A stretch of DNA of 19,819 nucleotides, taken from Pusillimonas sp. UBA6240 (GTDB lineage: Bacteria > Pseudomonadota > Gammaproteobacteria > Burkholderiales > Burkholderiaceae_B). The stretch covers positions 4,617 through 24,435 of the forward strand of contig DJWC01000111.1 of assembly GCA_002441445.1 (NCBI GenBank), read 5' to 3'. The translations under genes and the position numbers were made by a program. This document shows positions 1-6,479 of this stretch, piece by piece (the stretch's first letter is position 1; each line of letters starts with the position of its first letter). The notes below the pieces were generated by a model. It did no database searches. It was not told the origin of the DNA and saw only the letters and a program-made list of their open reading frames with translations.

Positions 1-2
1 GC

Positions 3-353
3 ATCGATTTGATCTGGTTCGGCGTCCTGCTTGCCGTCAATATGCAGACGAGCTTCATGCATCCGCCGTTCGGGTTCGCATTGTTCTTCCTGCGTTCCGT
101 TGCGCCCAAGGTGCCATATATCGACAAAGTCATCGGCAAGAAGATCGAGCCGGTGACAACGGGACAGATCTATCGCGGGGCAATACCGTTTTTGCTCTTG
201 CAGCTTCTCATGGTCGCCATTCTGATTTTCGCTCCGCAACTGGTCACCCACTATAAAGGCGATCGAAAGGAGATGGATCTCGATAAAGTCGAGTTCCAGC
301 TTCCCAGCGCCGGAGAAGATACGCCAAGCGAAGCGCCGCTGAATTTCAATTAA
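3..353 (+). CDS. TRAP transporter large permease (DctM type), C-terminal fragment
   Basis: This is the last part of a DctM/SiaM-type TRAP large membrane subunit, which imports carboxylates across the inner membrane using an ion gradient, together with a small membrane subunit and a periplasmic receptor. The reading frame is open to the window edge, so the 5' end lies outside. Visible residues include the family's typical late motif (a WFGVLLAVN-like helix, then SFMHPPFGFALFFLRSVAP), followed by a final hydrophobic helix (IPFLLLQLLMVAILIFAPQLV) and a charged cytosolic tail of about 35 residues. The tail ending in EAPLNFN is somewhat longer than usual. The receptor and small subunit would be upstream and are not visible. 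The gene is convergent with the Bug gene on the other strand, with an inverted repeat between them. Family assignment is secure; the substrate is unknown. Confidence 0.85.
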   Translation: MDLIWFGVLLAVNMQTSFMHPPFGFALFFLRSVAPKVPYIDKVIGKKIEPVTTGQIYRGAIPFLLLQLLMVAILIFAPQLVTHYKGDRKEMDLDKVEFQLPSAGEDTPSEAPLNFN

Positions 354-361
354 TGCCATCA

Positions 362-400
362 CATGCCGAGGTACGAGCCGCGATCCCGCACTTCGGCATG
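362..400. terminator. Inverted repeat between convergent genes, possible bidirectional terminator
   Basis: CATGCCGAGG at 362-371 pairs with CTTCGGCATG at 391-400, a 10-bp stem with one G-T pair and a 19-nt loop. It begins 8 nt after the TRAP permease stop and lies before the end of the opposing Bug gene. No T-tract follows on either strand, so intrinsic termination is only inferred from position. The rest of 354-487 shows nothing I can name. Confidence 0.4.
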
Positions 401-487
401 TTGGTGAGTAGGAAAAATGAGTTTCAGCGAGTTAATGATCTGGAGTGGTATTCATTCGGCCTGTGGCGGCCAGTAGTAGAGAAACAG

Positions 488-1459
488 CTATTGAAAAACT
501 ATTTTCGCCTGGTCCGCTAATGTGGCCCATTTTCTCAGTTCCGTCTTGACCAGGACCTCGAATTCGGCGGGAGGCCCGGTCGTCGGTTCGGCGCCCATAT
601 CCATCAAACGTTGCCGAATTTCCGGCATACCCACAACTTCTTGAATTGCCTTATTTAGTCGCGATATGACGCTCTCCGGAGTGCCGGACGGTGCGAGTAC
701 GCCAACGAAGGTGGCAGCGTAATAATCTGTTAGCCCTAATTCGTTCAAGGTTGGAATACCAGGCAATGAAGGCAGGCGTTTCGTTGTAGTGACCGCTAGA
801 GGCCGCAATCGCCCATCCCTAATGAAGCTGATGGATGAGTTCAACTGTTCAAAAGCTACATCGATTTCTTTACCCATGAGCGCAGTCAGCGCAGGCCCTC
901 CACCCCGGTAAGGAACATGCAATAGCTTTACCTTGGCTTTTTGGTTGAAGAGTTCCAGGGCCATGTGGTTCATGGTCCCCAAGCCTGCGGACCCAGACGA
1001 TATTTTCTCCGGATTTTGCGCGGCTGCACCGATCAAATCGGTGATCGAGTTCATTTTTGAGTCCGACGGCACAAGTACCGCGAGTGGGACATAATGAATT
1101 TGAGCTATGGCAGTGAAGCTTTTTTCGGCGTCGTATGAGAGTTTTGGAATGGCTATAGGGTTGATGGATAGAGGCCCGCTGGCTCCCATTAGCAAGGTAT
1201 ATCCGTCCGGTTTGGCTTTCGCTACCAACGAAGCCCCCAGGCTTCCGCCAGCTCCCGGACGATTCTCTACGACGACCGGTTGGCCTAACCGTTGTCCCAG
1301 CTTGTCGGAAATAATCCGGGCCGTCAGATCTACGTTGCCGCCGGGGGCGAAGGGTACGATCAGACGTATGGGCGAGCTCGGATACTCGGTGGCTTGGACG
1401 GCGGAATGCGAACCTAGCATTAATGCAGAGCTGACAACGGCTCCAATAATCTTTTTCAT
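488..1459 (-). CDS. Bug-family periplasmic solute-binding receptor (TTT superfamily)
   Basis: This is a 323-residue extracytoplasmic receptor of the Bug/TctC family, which captures small carboxylates or related compounds for tripartite tricarboxylate transporters. Starting at 1459, it opens with a signal peptide (MKKIIGAVVSSALMLGS, cleavage probably after VQA). It then shows the family's ligand-loop motif VPFAPGGNVDLTAR and the later PYRGGGPALTALMG segment. I chose 1459 because AAGGAG lies 8 nt upstream. A longer frame to 1507 would put 16 unlikely residues before the signal peptide and overlap the predicted -10 element. It lies about 175 bp downstream of the Crp/Fnr-type gene on the same strand, but has its own copy of the palindromic box and a -10. 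No TctA/TctB membrane partner is in the window, as is common for orphan Bug receptors. The ligand is unknown, but co-regulation suggests that it is the substrate of the CoA-ligase/CoA-transferase operon. Confidence 0.9.
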   Translation of the reverse strand: MKKIIGAVVSSALMLGSHSAVQATEYPSSPIRLIVPFAPGGNVDLTARIISDKLGQRLGQPVVVENRPGAGGSLGASLVAKAKPDGYTLLMGASGPLSINPIAIPKLSYDAEKSFTAIAQIHYVPLAVLVPSDSKMNSITDLIGAAAQNPEKISSGSAGLGTMNHMALELFNQKAKVKLLHVPYRGGGPALTALMGKEIDVAFEQLNSSISFIRDGRLRPLAVTTTKRLPSLPGIPTLNELGLTDYYAATFVGVLAPSGTPESVISRLNKAIQEVVGMPEIRQRLMDMGAEPTTGPPAEFEVLVKTELRKWATLADQAKIVFQ

Positions 1460-1502
1460 CTTATGTCTCCTTGGTGGTGGCGTTGGTAAGGGATCCAAGG
1501 AA

Positions 1503-1508
1503 ATCATA
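1503..1508 (-). promoter_or_regulatory. Predicted -10 element of the Bug gene promoter
   Basis: TATGAT on the minus strand matches TATAAT at five of six positions. Its centre is 33 bp from the centre of the palindromic box at 1531-1546, the spacing expected for a Crp/Fnr-family activator bound near -41.5 (class II). No good -35 is seen, which fits an activator-dependent promoter. The leader to the start codon at 1459 would be about 37 nt. Confidence 0.55.
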
Positions 1509-1530
1509 AGAGCATGTGGGCGAATTCCGC

Positions 1531-1546
1531 TGTCACCTATTTGACA
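1531..1546 (-). promoter_or_regulatory. Palindromic Crp/Fnr-like operator, copy 2 (upstream of Bug gene)
   Basis: Minus-strand sequence TGTCAAATAGGTGACA, with TGTCA and TGACA half-sites separated by six bases. It matches the box upstream of the CoA-transferase operon (TGTCAAATAGTTGACA on the plus strand) at 15 of 16 positions. The architecture (5-bp half-sites, 6-bp spacer) is that of CRP sites, but with C instead of G at the fourth half-site base. The Crp/Fnr-family gene at 1635-2327 is the obvious candidate to bind it. Confidence 0.7.
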
Positions 1547-1634
1547 AAAAAGGGCACAAGGGCCAAATCATCCCCGGCGTGACATCCGGTGCAATAGTTC
1601 AATGATGAAGAATGCGAGAGCCCAGCGGAACCGC

Positions 1635-2327
1635 TCAGTAAAAAGCAAGCAGTTCGATGGTAGGTATGTCAGTCAATATGAGCTCCCTATTTCCTGTCAG
1701 CACCCCTTTTTCTCGAAGCGTTTTCAGCGTCGAGTGAGCAAATTGCCTTGTGACTCCAGCTATGGCTGCGAGCTGCTCTTGAGTCAAGTTGATATTGATG
1801 TGAATGCCGTCAGCCTGCTGTTCTCCATACCGTTCAGCCAAAGCCAAGAGGACGGTGCAGATTCTCTCCATCGCAGAACCGGCCTCCAGGACGAGGGCAA
1901 GGCGGGTTACCCAATTCAAACGGACGGACAAGGCTTTCGCCAAAGCAAGGGCAAATTCTGGAAAGTCTATGATGAATTGATCCAGCTGCTCGAAGGAAAG
2001 CGTTAATACGCTAGAAGACGCAAGACACCGGGCAGTATTTTGCCGCTTATGGCGTTCTCCGATATCCCCCAACCCGATGATGTCGCCGGCGCCCCAGAAA
2101 CCAATGGTGCCGCAGCGGCCATTTCGTGCCTCATATAAAGACATCATTTTCCCGGTCAGGATGATTGCAATATAGTCGGCAGGTGAGCCTTGGGACCACA
2201 GGGTTTTCCCCGCAGAAACATCACGCTGTTTGCAGCGCGATTGAAGCGCTGCGGCACAATCAGGAGAGAGATTGCTTAGCAAATCCCAATTGCCCGCGCG
2301 CCGAGGAGTTGATCCAGTGAAAGCCAT
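1635..2327 (-). CDS. Crp/Fnr-family transcriptional regulator
   Basis: This 230-residue regulator has an N-terminal cyclic-nucleotide-binding-type beta-roll (about residues 20-115), a dimerisation helix (about 120-150) and a C-terminal winged helix. The helix-turn-helix at 181-204 aligns without gaps to E. coli CRP. CRP's Arg180 is kept as Arg194, while Glu181 and Arg185 become Gln195 and Ser199. The CRP cAMP-pocket pair Arg-Ser is not visible in the segment GDIIGLGDIGERHKRQ, and there is no FNR-type Cys cluster near the N-terminus. The effector is therefore probably neither cAMP nor an iron-sulfur cluster; a pathway acid or its CoA ester is possible, as in CprK. It is the last gene of the CoA-transferase/ligase/TSUP operon, 65 bp after the TSUP gene, and no strong ribosome-binding site is visible. 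It probably activates its own operon and the downstream Bug gene through the TGTCA-N6-TGACA boxes. Confidence 0.9.
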   Translation of the reverse strand: MAFTGSTPRRAGNWDLLSNLSPDCAAALQSRCKQRDVSAGKTLWSQGSPADYIAIILTGKMMSLYEARNGRCGTIGFWGAGDIIGLGDIGERHKRQNTARCLASSSVLTLSFEQLDQFIIDFPEFALALAKALSVRLNWVTRLALVLEAGSAMERICTVLLALAERYGEQQADGIHININLTQEQLAAIAGVTRQFAHSTLKTLREKGVLTGNRELILTDIPTIELLAFY

Positions 2328-2336
2328 CTGTTCACT
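2316..2336. repeat. Perfect inverted repeat across the start codon of the Crp/Fnr gene
   Basis: AGTGAA (2316-2321) and TTCACT (2331-2336) are exact inverted repeats with a 9-base spacer that contains the ATG of the regulator gene (2325-2327). It could be an mRNA hairpin that holds the start codon in its loop, or a second operator. The spacing differs from that of the two TGTCA boxes, so it is probably not the same kind of site. It may also be chance. Confidence 0.3.
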
Positions 2337-2392
2337 ATATCATCCGCCCAATCAACATGCGGACGGGGCGGTTCGATTGTTTGCTAAAACCG

Positions 2393-3205
2393 CTACCACA
2401 AGCTGACCAGCATCTTCATGGCCAAAGCACAGAGCAAGACTGCAAATATTTTCCTTAGAAGTTTCGCCGGTAGTTTATGTGCCAAGTGAGCGCCGAACGG
2501 CGCCATAAAAATGCTCGCCACTGCAATTCCCCCCAGCGCCGGCAAGTAGACATATCCAAATGACAAGGGGGGAAGCTGAGTGACTCCGGAGCCCGCCGCG
2601 AAATAGCCCGCCGTGCCTCCGACGGCTATTGGGAAGCCTATTGCCGCCGCTGTTCCAATCGCCTGGACCATGGAGACTTCCATGTACAACATAAGCGGGA
2701 CGGTTAAAACGGCGCCTCCCATGGCGATCAAGGCGGAAAGGCCGCTGATAATAAAGCCTGCAGCGGATAGGCCTTTAAACTCCAGGACTAGCTTCGAACC
2801 CTTTGGCTTCAGATCGACCAACATATTTATCGCCATCAAGAACACGAAGCCGGCAAAGTAGATTGCCAGTACGCGTGTGGGCAGGTATTTGGCGAGATAG
2901 GTCCCTACAATGCTCCCGAGCAATATTCCCGGCGTCATCCGTAGAACAATGTCCCAGCGTACGGAATTCCGGGAAGCATGGGCGCGCATGCTGGATAGAG
3001 ATGTAAACACGATAGATGCCATGGCGGTCCCCACCGCCAGATGCAGGATATGGTTGGTATCGATTCCTTGAGCATCAAAGGCGATGGCAAGAAGAGGCAC
3101 GATCACCATTCCTCCTCCTATGCCTAACATACCGGCGAATATCCCGACAAACATCCCGATCGCAATATACAGGAGCCACCACAGAGAAAGGTCGGTCATG
3201 CTCAT
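2393..3205 (-). CDS. TSUP family (TauE/SafE-type) membrane transporter
   Basis: This 270-residue integral membrane protein of the TSUP (formerly DUF81/TauE/SafE) family has about eight hydrophobic segments and two copies of the family's glycine-rich motif: GIFAGMLGIGGGMVIVPLL near residue 20 and ALIAMGGAVLTVPLMLYM near residue 160. Members move sulfite, sulfonates or other small organic anions across the inner membrane, often as exporters next to desulfonating pathways. Its start is 7 bp from the end of the acyl-CoA ligase gene, so they are cotranscribed and probably translationally coupled; Met3 at 3199 is an alternative start. In this context it may export sulfite or another by-product, or exchange the pathway acid. 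No desulfonating enzyme is visible, so a sulfur role is only a possibility. Family assignment is firm. Confidence 0.88.
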   Translation of the reverse strand: MSMTDLSLWWLLYIAIGMFVGIFAGMLGIGGGMVIVPLLAIAFDAQGIDTNHILHLAVGTAMASIVFTSLSSMRAHASRNSVRWDIVLRMTPGILLGSIVGTYLAKYLPTRVLAIYFAGFVFLMAINMLVDLKPKGSKLVLEFKGLSAAGFIISGLSALIAMGGAVLTVPLMLYMEVSMVQAIGTAAAIGFPIAVGGTAGYFAAGSGVTQLPPLSFGYVYLPALGGIAVASIFMAPFGAHLAHKLPAKLLRKIFAVLLCALAMKMLVSLW

Positions 3206-3212
3206 GATATGG

Positions 3213-4685
3213 TCACTTAGAACGAACTTGAGCCTTGAGCGCCTTGCGGTCGATCTTGCCTATCGAGTTGACGGGGAAGGAACTTACTTCAAATATATAT
3301 TTCGGAACATGAATACGGGACAGCTTTTCTTCTATCTCATTCTTTAGGGCGGACTCTTCAAATCGTTGAGCTTCGTTCAGCACGACGAATGCAACGGGCA
3401 CTTCACCCAAGTCTTGATCAGCCTGACCCACCACAACACATTCTTTGATGGAGCGATGCGAGGACAGAACGGATTCGATCGACCCTGGAGAGATGTTTTC
3501 GCCGCCTCTTATAATCACGTCTTTCAGTCTGCCTGTAATGGATAAATATCCGTCGGCGTCGAGCTTTCCGATATCCCCGCTGCGCAGGCAGTGGCCTTCA
3601 TAAAATACTTCCGGGCCTTGCTCAGGAACGTATGTCTTCATGACTGCCGGCCCTGCTATGCAGATTTCCCCTTCCTCATCCGGACCGAGCATTTTTCCAT
3701 TTGAGGGGTCGCGTATCGATATCGATTGATTGCTCAGTGCGGTACCCACTGTTCCGTATTTTCGGGCCGCGGGCGGGTTCATGGCGGATGTGCATGTCGC
3801 TTCCGAAAGGCCGTATGAAAGCACCAAAGGAACCCCGAGATGCTCCTCGACAAGCTTATGCAACTGCTCGGATAATGGAGCGGCTCCGCATCTCACAAAC
3901 CTTAGTTCAGAGATAGCATTCTTTGGCGGAGTGAAAGGCAGTAGCCTGGAAAACATCGTTGGTACGCCCGTGACGTAGGTTGGCCGCCATGCCTGCATTT
4001 CATCAAAAAAGGTTTCCGCGCGGAACTTCTCCAACAAGGCGACCTTTGCGCCACATAGCAGTGGGACTATCAATTGATTGTTAATGCCATTAGTGTGAAA
4101 AATCGGCATGGCATGCAGTAGCCTGTCATCGGGCGTAACTCCGGTTCTTTCCGCTACCCCTAGTGCATTGGCCATTAGATTTCCATGTGTCAACAGTACC
4201 GCCTTAGGGGCGCCCGTGCTACCCGAGGTGAACAGCATCAAGGCCTCATCTTCCGGGCCAACGGCATAGAACGGCGAAAACCCTGAATCGAGGGATTCCT
4301 TGAGGTTCAACACCTGTACACATCCTAATTGGCGAGCTTTTGCTTCATTGGCGGAATCTGCAATGATCCATCGAATGCCGGCGCTTCTAAATCTCCGCCG
4401 TATGTCGGGCGCCGATAGTCTAGCGTCTATGGGGCATACGGTATGGCCTCCAGTCATGATTCCAAGCAGTGCCGCGATACTGTAGATGTTCCGTTCGGCG
4501 AGCAGGCCGACTCTGCTTTTCCGCGGTGCGCCGGCTTCCGCCAGCGCATTTACAATCGCCCCCGCGCTATGGGCCAATTGCCGATAAGTCCATACTGCAT
4601 CCTTCGATTCCAATGCTACTCGGCTACGAATCTCTTTATCGATAGCGTTATTTTCTAATGCTTCGGGAAAAGTGCCAAAACTCAT
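3213..4685 (-). CDS. AMP-forming acyl-CoA synthetase (ANL superfamily)
   Basis: This 490-residue cytosolic adenylate-forming ligase activates a carboxylic acid to its CoA thioester using ATP. Visible motifs are the P-loop-like LFTSGSTGAPK (about residues 151-161), the YGLSEAT motif near 290, the hinge region GRLKDVIIRGGENISPGSIE, and the C-terminal GKIDRKAL with the catalytic lysine. Start 4685 was chosen because the family alignment begins at MSFGTFPEALE, an AAGGG lies upstream, and the start is 10 bp after the beta-subunit stop. The frame remains open to 4877, but that extension would overlap the CoA-transferase gene and is poor protein. It is the third gene of the operon. Having both a ligase and a CoA-transferase-like enzyme is either redundant or means that the latter acts on a downstream CoA ester. 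The acid substrate cannot be assigned; medium-chain or aromatic acids are both possible. Confidence 0.9.
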   Translation of the reverse strand: MSFGTFPEALENNAIDKEIRSRVALESKDAVWTYRQLAHSAGAIVNALAEAGAPRKSRVGLLAERNIYSIAALLGIMTGGHTVCPIDARLSAPDIRRRFRSAGIRWIIADSANEAKARQLGCVQVLNLKESLDSGFSPFYAVGPEDEALMLFTSGSTGAPKAVLLTHGNLMANALGVAERTGVTPDDRLLHAMPIFHTNGINNQLIVPLLCGAKVALLEKFRAETFFDEMQAWRPTYVTGVPTMFSRLLPFTPPKNAISELRFVRCGAAPLSEQLHKLVEEHLGVPLVLSYGLSEATCTSAMNPPAARKYGTVGTALSNQSISIRDPSNGKMLGPDEEGEICIAGPAVMKTYVPEQGPEVFYEGHCLRSGDIGKLDADGYLSITGRLKDVIIRGGENISPGSIESVLSSHRSIKECVVVGQADQDLGEVPVAFVVLNEAQRFEESALKNEIEEKLSRIHVPKYIFEVSSFPVNSIGKIDRKALKAQVRSK

Positions 4686-4695
4686 TTGCGGGCCC

Positions 4696-5421
4696 TTAAA
4701 TGCGAACTTCAGATTCGAAAGCGCCGTCCGGGTCCAGGGAGGACAGGGCGTCCAGTTCCCTAGCCGTGGCGGGTTCAGTATTTGTCGCCAGGGCGGCATC
4801 GAACTCGAAGCCGGTTTGCTTGACGACATCCGCCAGGGATACTTGAGGATTCCACGACTCCAGCGCCAGCCGGCCATTTCTCTTTTGAAAAACCGCGATG
4901 GGCGTAACCAGCGTTTGAAGATTGCCTGCCGCTGTAATGAAATCCAGTTTTTCTACCAATGCCCTTTTGGAATGTTCCGTACGCCACGTCACTACGCGTC
5001 TGGCCGTAGGCATCAGGACTGCGGCGCCGCCCCCGCCGGGGAGTTTCACTTTCGGCTCATGCCATGAACCAATGGCGCTTACGTTTGTGCGTCCCAAGGC
5101 GTCTATTTGGGCGCAACCCAAATAGACCATATCTAGCCCGCCGCGCGCGCTTAGGTCATAGAAATCCTCTTGATCGAATACAGCCGGCGACCCGACAACG
5201 ATAGCCGGATCACTGCTGGAATGAGGAATCGTTGTCGGCTCGGCCTCGACACCGCCCGCTACATTGAGGAACGTGTAATGGAAATCATATGCGCGCTTTG
5301 CAAGCAGGCAAGCCAGCATGGGCAAATTGGAATTCACGCCGCTAAATGTTCTTTCGTTCGGACGAATTTGGCGAGCGAGGTTGATGACAAGGTAAGAAAA
5401 CGGCGTCCAGTTGTATGTCAT
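4696..5421 (-). CDS. Class I CoA-transferase-like protein, beta subunit (GctB/IpdB type)
   Basis: This 241-residue protein is homologous to the beta subunit of glutaconate CoA-transferase and IpdB. Family features include GVNSNLPMLACLLAKRA (about residues 28-44), VYLGCAQIDALGRTN, HEPKVKLPGGGGAA and RALVEKLDFITAAG. At the position where CoA-transferases usually carry the catalytic glutamate (a YESG-like stretch, Glu54 in Acidaminococcus GctB), this protein reads LNVAGG, with Val at residue 54. It may therefore not form the usual glutamyl-CoA intermediate. Mycobacterial IpdAB is a family member that works as a hydrolase rather than a transferase, so a hydrolytic or ring-cleaving role is possible. 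Start 5421 gives the canonical N-terminus, with GAGG upstream and a 2-bp gap after the alpha-subunit stop. Partnership with the alpha subunit is certain from context; the reaction is not. Confidence 0.85.
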   Translation of the reverse strand: MTYNWTPFSYLVINLARQIRPNERTFSGVNSNLPMLACLLAKRAYDFHYTFLNVAGGVEAEPTTIPHSSSDPAIVVGSPAVFDQEDFYDLSARGGLDMVYLGCAQIDALGRTNVSAIGSWHEPKVKLPGGGGAAVLMPTARRVVTWRTEHSKRALVEKLDFITAAGNLQTLVTPIAVFQKRNGRLALESWNPQVSLADVVKQTGFEFDAALATNTEPATARELDALSSLDPDGAFESEVRI

Positions 5422-5423
5422 GG

Positions 5424-6272
5424 CTAATCCTCGTTGCTCGCATAAGTGGCTGTCTGAGCTTCTGCTTCCGGAGCGTCGTGAAAATGAGTCTCTAACGTGT
5501 CGGTGCTGTCGATCAAGTAATTTTCGACGGCCCCATAATCGATGTCGTAGTATCCGGACATCGAGCCGGGCCACGCGCCGCGGGGAACATGTGCGGCCGC
5601 TTCCACCATGAATCCGGGAATGAGGGTCAACTCAGGCTGTTTCCGCAATTCATCTGTGGAAACTATTCTTTCGGCAGTAAGCAATAATCGTTTGGCCGCC
5701 CGGGTGATCACCCTGTCCCAAAATGGAGAGCCAAACACGCGCGCATTGCCATATTCATCCATTTCATGGACATGAATAATTGCTACATCGGGGACTATGG
5801 CCGGTATGACATAGACTTCCTTACCCGATCCATAAGGGTCCTTAATAGCCTCCCAGTTGTTCAGAGCCGCCAGTTCACTTCCGTGAACCCCTGCTATAGG
5901 CTGAAAGGGCAGACCGTAGCGGGCCGCCCGCATGCCGGCGATGAGCGTGGGGCAGGCATGCTCGATTAAGACGATTTCCTTCTTCTCGATAGCCTTTCTT
6001 GACCAGGGCGCCAAGCCGAAATTGCCTTCCATGGCGATGATTCCAGCCTGGGCCTTTGACACAGCGCCGGATCGGCACAGCAAATCCAGGTCATAGGCCG
6101 GTGCAGTTTTTATAATTTCGAGATTTCTTTTTTGCTGCCGGACCAATTCGCGTACCGCTGCAAAAGGGCCTCGGTGAAGGAAGACGCCACCCAATGCAAT
6201 GGAGGTGTCATCCGGAATCCGCTCGATTAGAGCATTGAGCGTACAAAGTTTTTTGGGTCCGTAGTTTCCCAT
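5424..6272 (-). CDS. Class I CoA-transferase-like protein, alpha subunit (GctA/IpdA type)
   Basis: This 282-residue alpha subunit of a two-component class I CoA-transferase family enzyme is the first gene of the minus-strand operon. Visible features are the N-terminal SIALGGVFLHRGPFAAVREL, the central VLIEHACPTLIAGMRAARYGLPF, and PDVAIIHVHEMDEYGNARVFG. Glu104 in IEHACPT aligns by eye with the EH motif of IpdA, whose Glu105 is the catalytic residue in mycobacterial IpdAB; I infer this from memory of the family. Start 6272 (ATG) has GGAG about 9 nt upstream and lies about 64 bp from the centre of the palindromic operator. The pair is probably a cytosolic heterotetramer acting on an acyl-CoA. 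The C-terminal tail of about 15 acidic, Ala-rich residues is not part of the core fold. Family is certain; substrate and reaction type are open. Confidence 0.87.
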   Translation of the reverse strand: MGNYGPKKLCTLNALIERIPDDTSIALGGVFLHRGPFAAVRELVRQQKRNLEIIKTAPAYDLDLLCRSGAVSKAQAGIIAMEGNFGLAPWSRKAIEKKEIVLIEHACPTLIAGMRAARYGLPFQPIAGVHGSELAALNNWEAIKDPYGSGKEVYVIPAIVPDVAIIHVHEMDEYGNARVFGSPFWDRVITRAAKRLLLTAERIVSTDELRKQPELTLIPGFMVEAAAHVPRGAWPGSMSGYYDIDYGAVENYLIDSTDTLETHFHDAPEAEAQTATYASNED

Positions 6273-6301
6273 GGCATGCGCTCCAGTAATGTGCTACACG
6301 G

Positions 6302-6307
6302 AGCATA
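6302..6307 (-). promoter_or_regulatory. Predicted -10 element of the CoA-transferase operon promoter
   Basis: TATGCT on the minus strand, centred 32 bp from the centre of the operator at 6329-6344. This matches class II (-41.5) activation and the layout at the Bug promoter (TATGAT, 33 bp). The start codon at 6272 would be about 24 nt from the transcription start. No clear -35 hexamer is seen. Confidence 0.5.
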
Positions 6308-6328
6308 GGCCAGGATCGCAAACGTCGC

Positions 6329-6344
6329 TGTCAAATAGTTGACA
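6329..6344 (+). promoter_or_regulatory. Palindromic Crp/Fnr-like operator, copy 1 (upstream of CoA-transferase operon)
   Basis: TGTCAAATAGTTGACA contains perfect 6-bp inverted arms (TGTCAA/TTGACA) around four bases. It differs at one position from the minus-strand box upstream of the Bug gene at 1531-1546. Its place 32 bp from a -10-like hexamer fits activation by the Crp/Fnr-family protein encoded at the end of the same operon. Confidence 0.72.
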
Positions 6345-6374
6345 GAAGTAGCAATTTTGGCTTTCTTCGCAGCC

Positions 6375-6409
6375 ACCGTTTCGCGGCAATTGCACTGCCG
6401 CGAAACGGT
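6375..6409. terminator. Strong GC-rich inverted repeat between the GST gene and the CoA-transferase operon
   Basis: ACCGTTTCGCGGCA (6375-6388) and TGCCGCGAAACGGT (6396-6409) are perfect 14-bp inverted arms with a 7-nt loop. After one mismatch, two more G-C pairs extend the stem. It lies 71 bp after the GST stop on the minus strand and upstream of the next operon's operator. Position suggests that it ends the GST/lyase transcript, but no T-tract follows on either strand, so it could instead be a protein-binding palindrome. Confidence 0.45.
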
Positions 6410-6479
6410 AGCTGGATACAAGCCGTCCCATTCGCAGTCCTCGGACATGGAATGGTCCGTGTTCAAAGCCTTAGCGGCT

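Noticed and set aside
1107..1544. 145-codon plus-strand frame opposite the Bug gene
   Set aside because: No motif; antisense to a clear Bug receptor and its promoter box.
4686..4877. 64-codon N-terminal extension of the acyl-CoA ligase
   Set aside because: It lies inside the CoA-transferase beta-subunit gene in another frame and does not resemble a ligase N-terminus; 4685 gives the family start with a ribosome-binding site.
5422..5574. 51-codon N-terminal extension of the CoA-transferase beta subunit
   Set aside because: It overlaps the alpha-subunit gene and is Arg/Ser-rich shadow sequence; the canonical start is at 5421, directly after the alpha-subunit stop.
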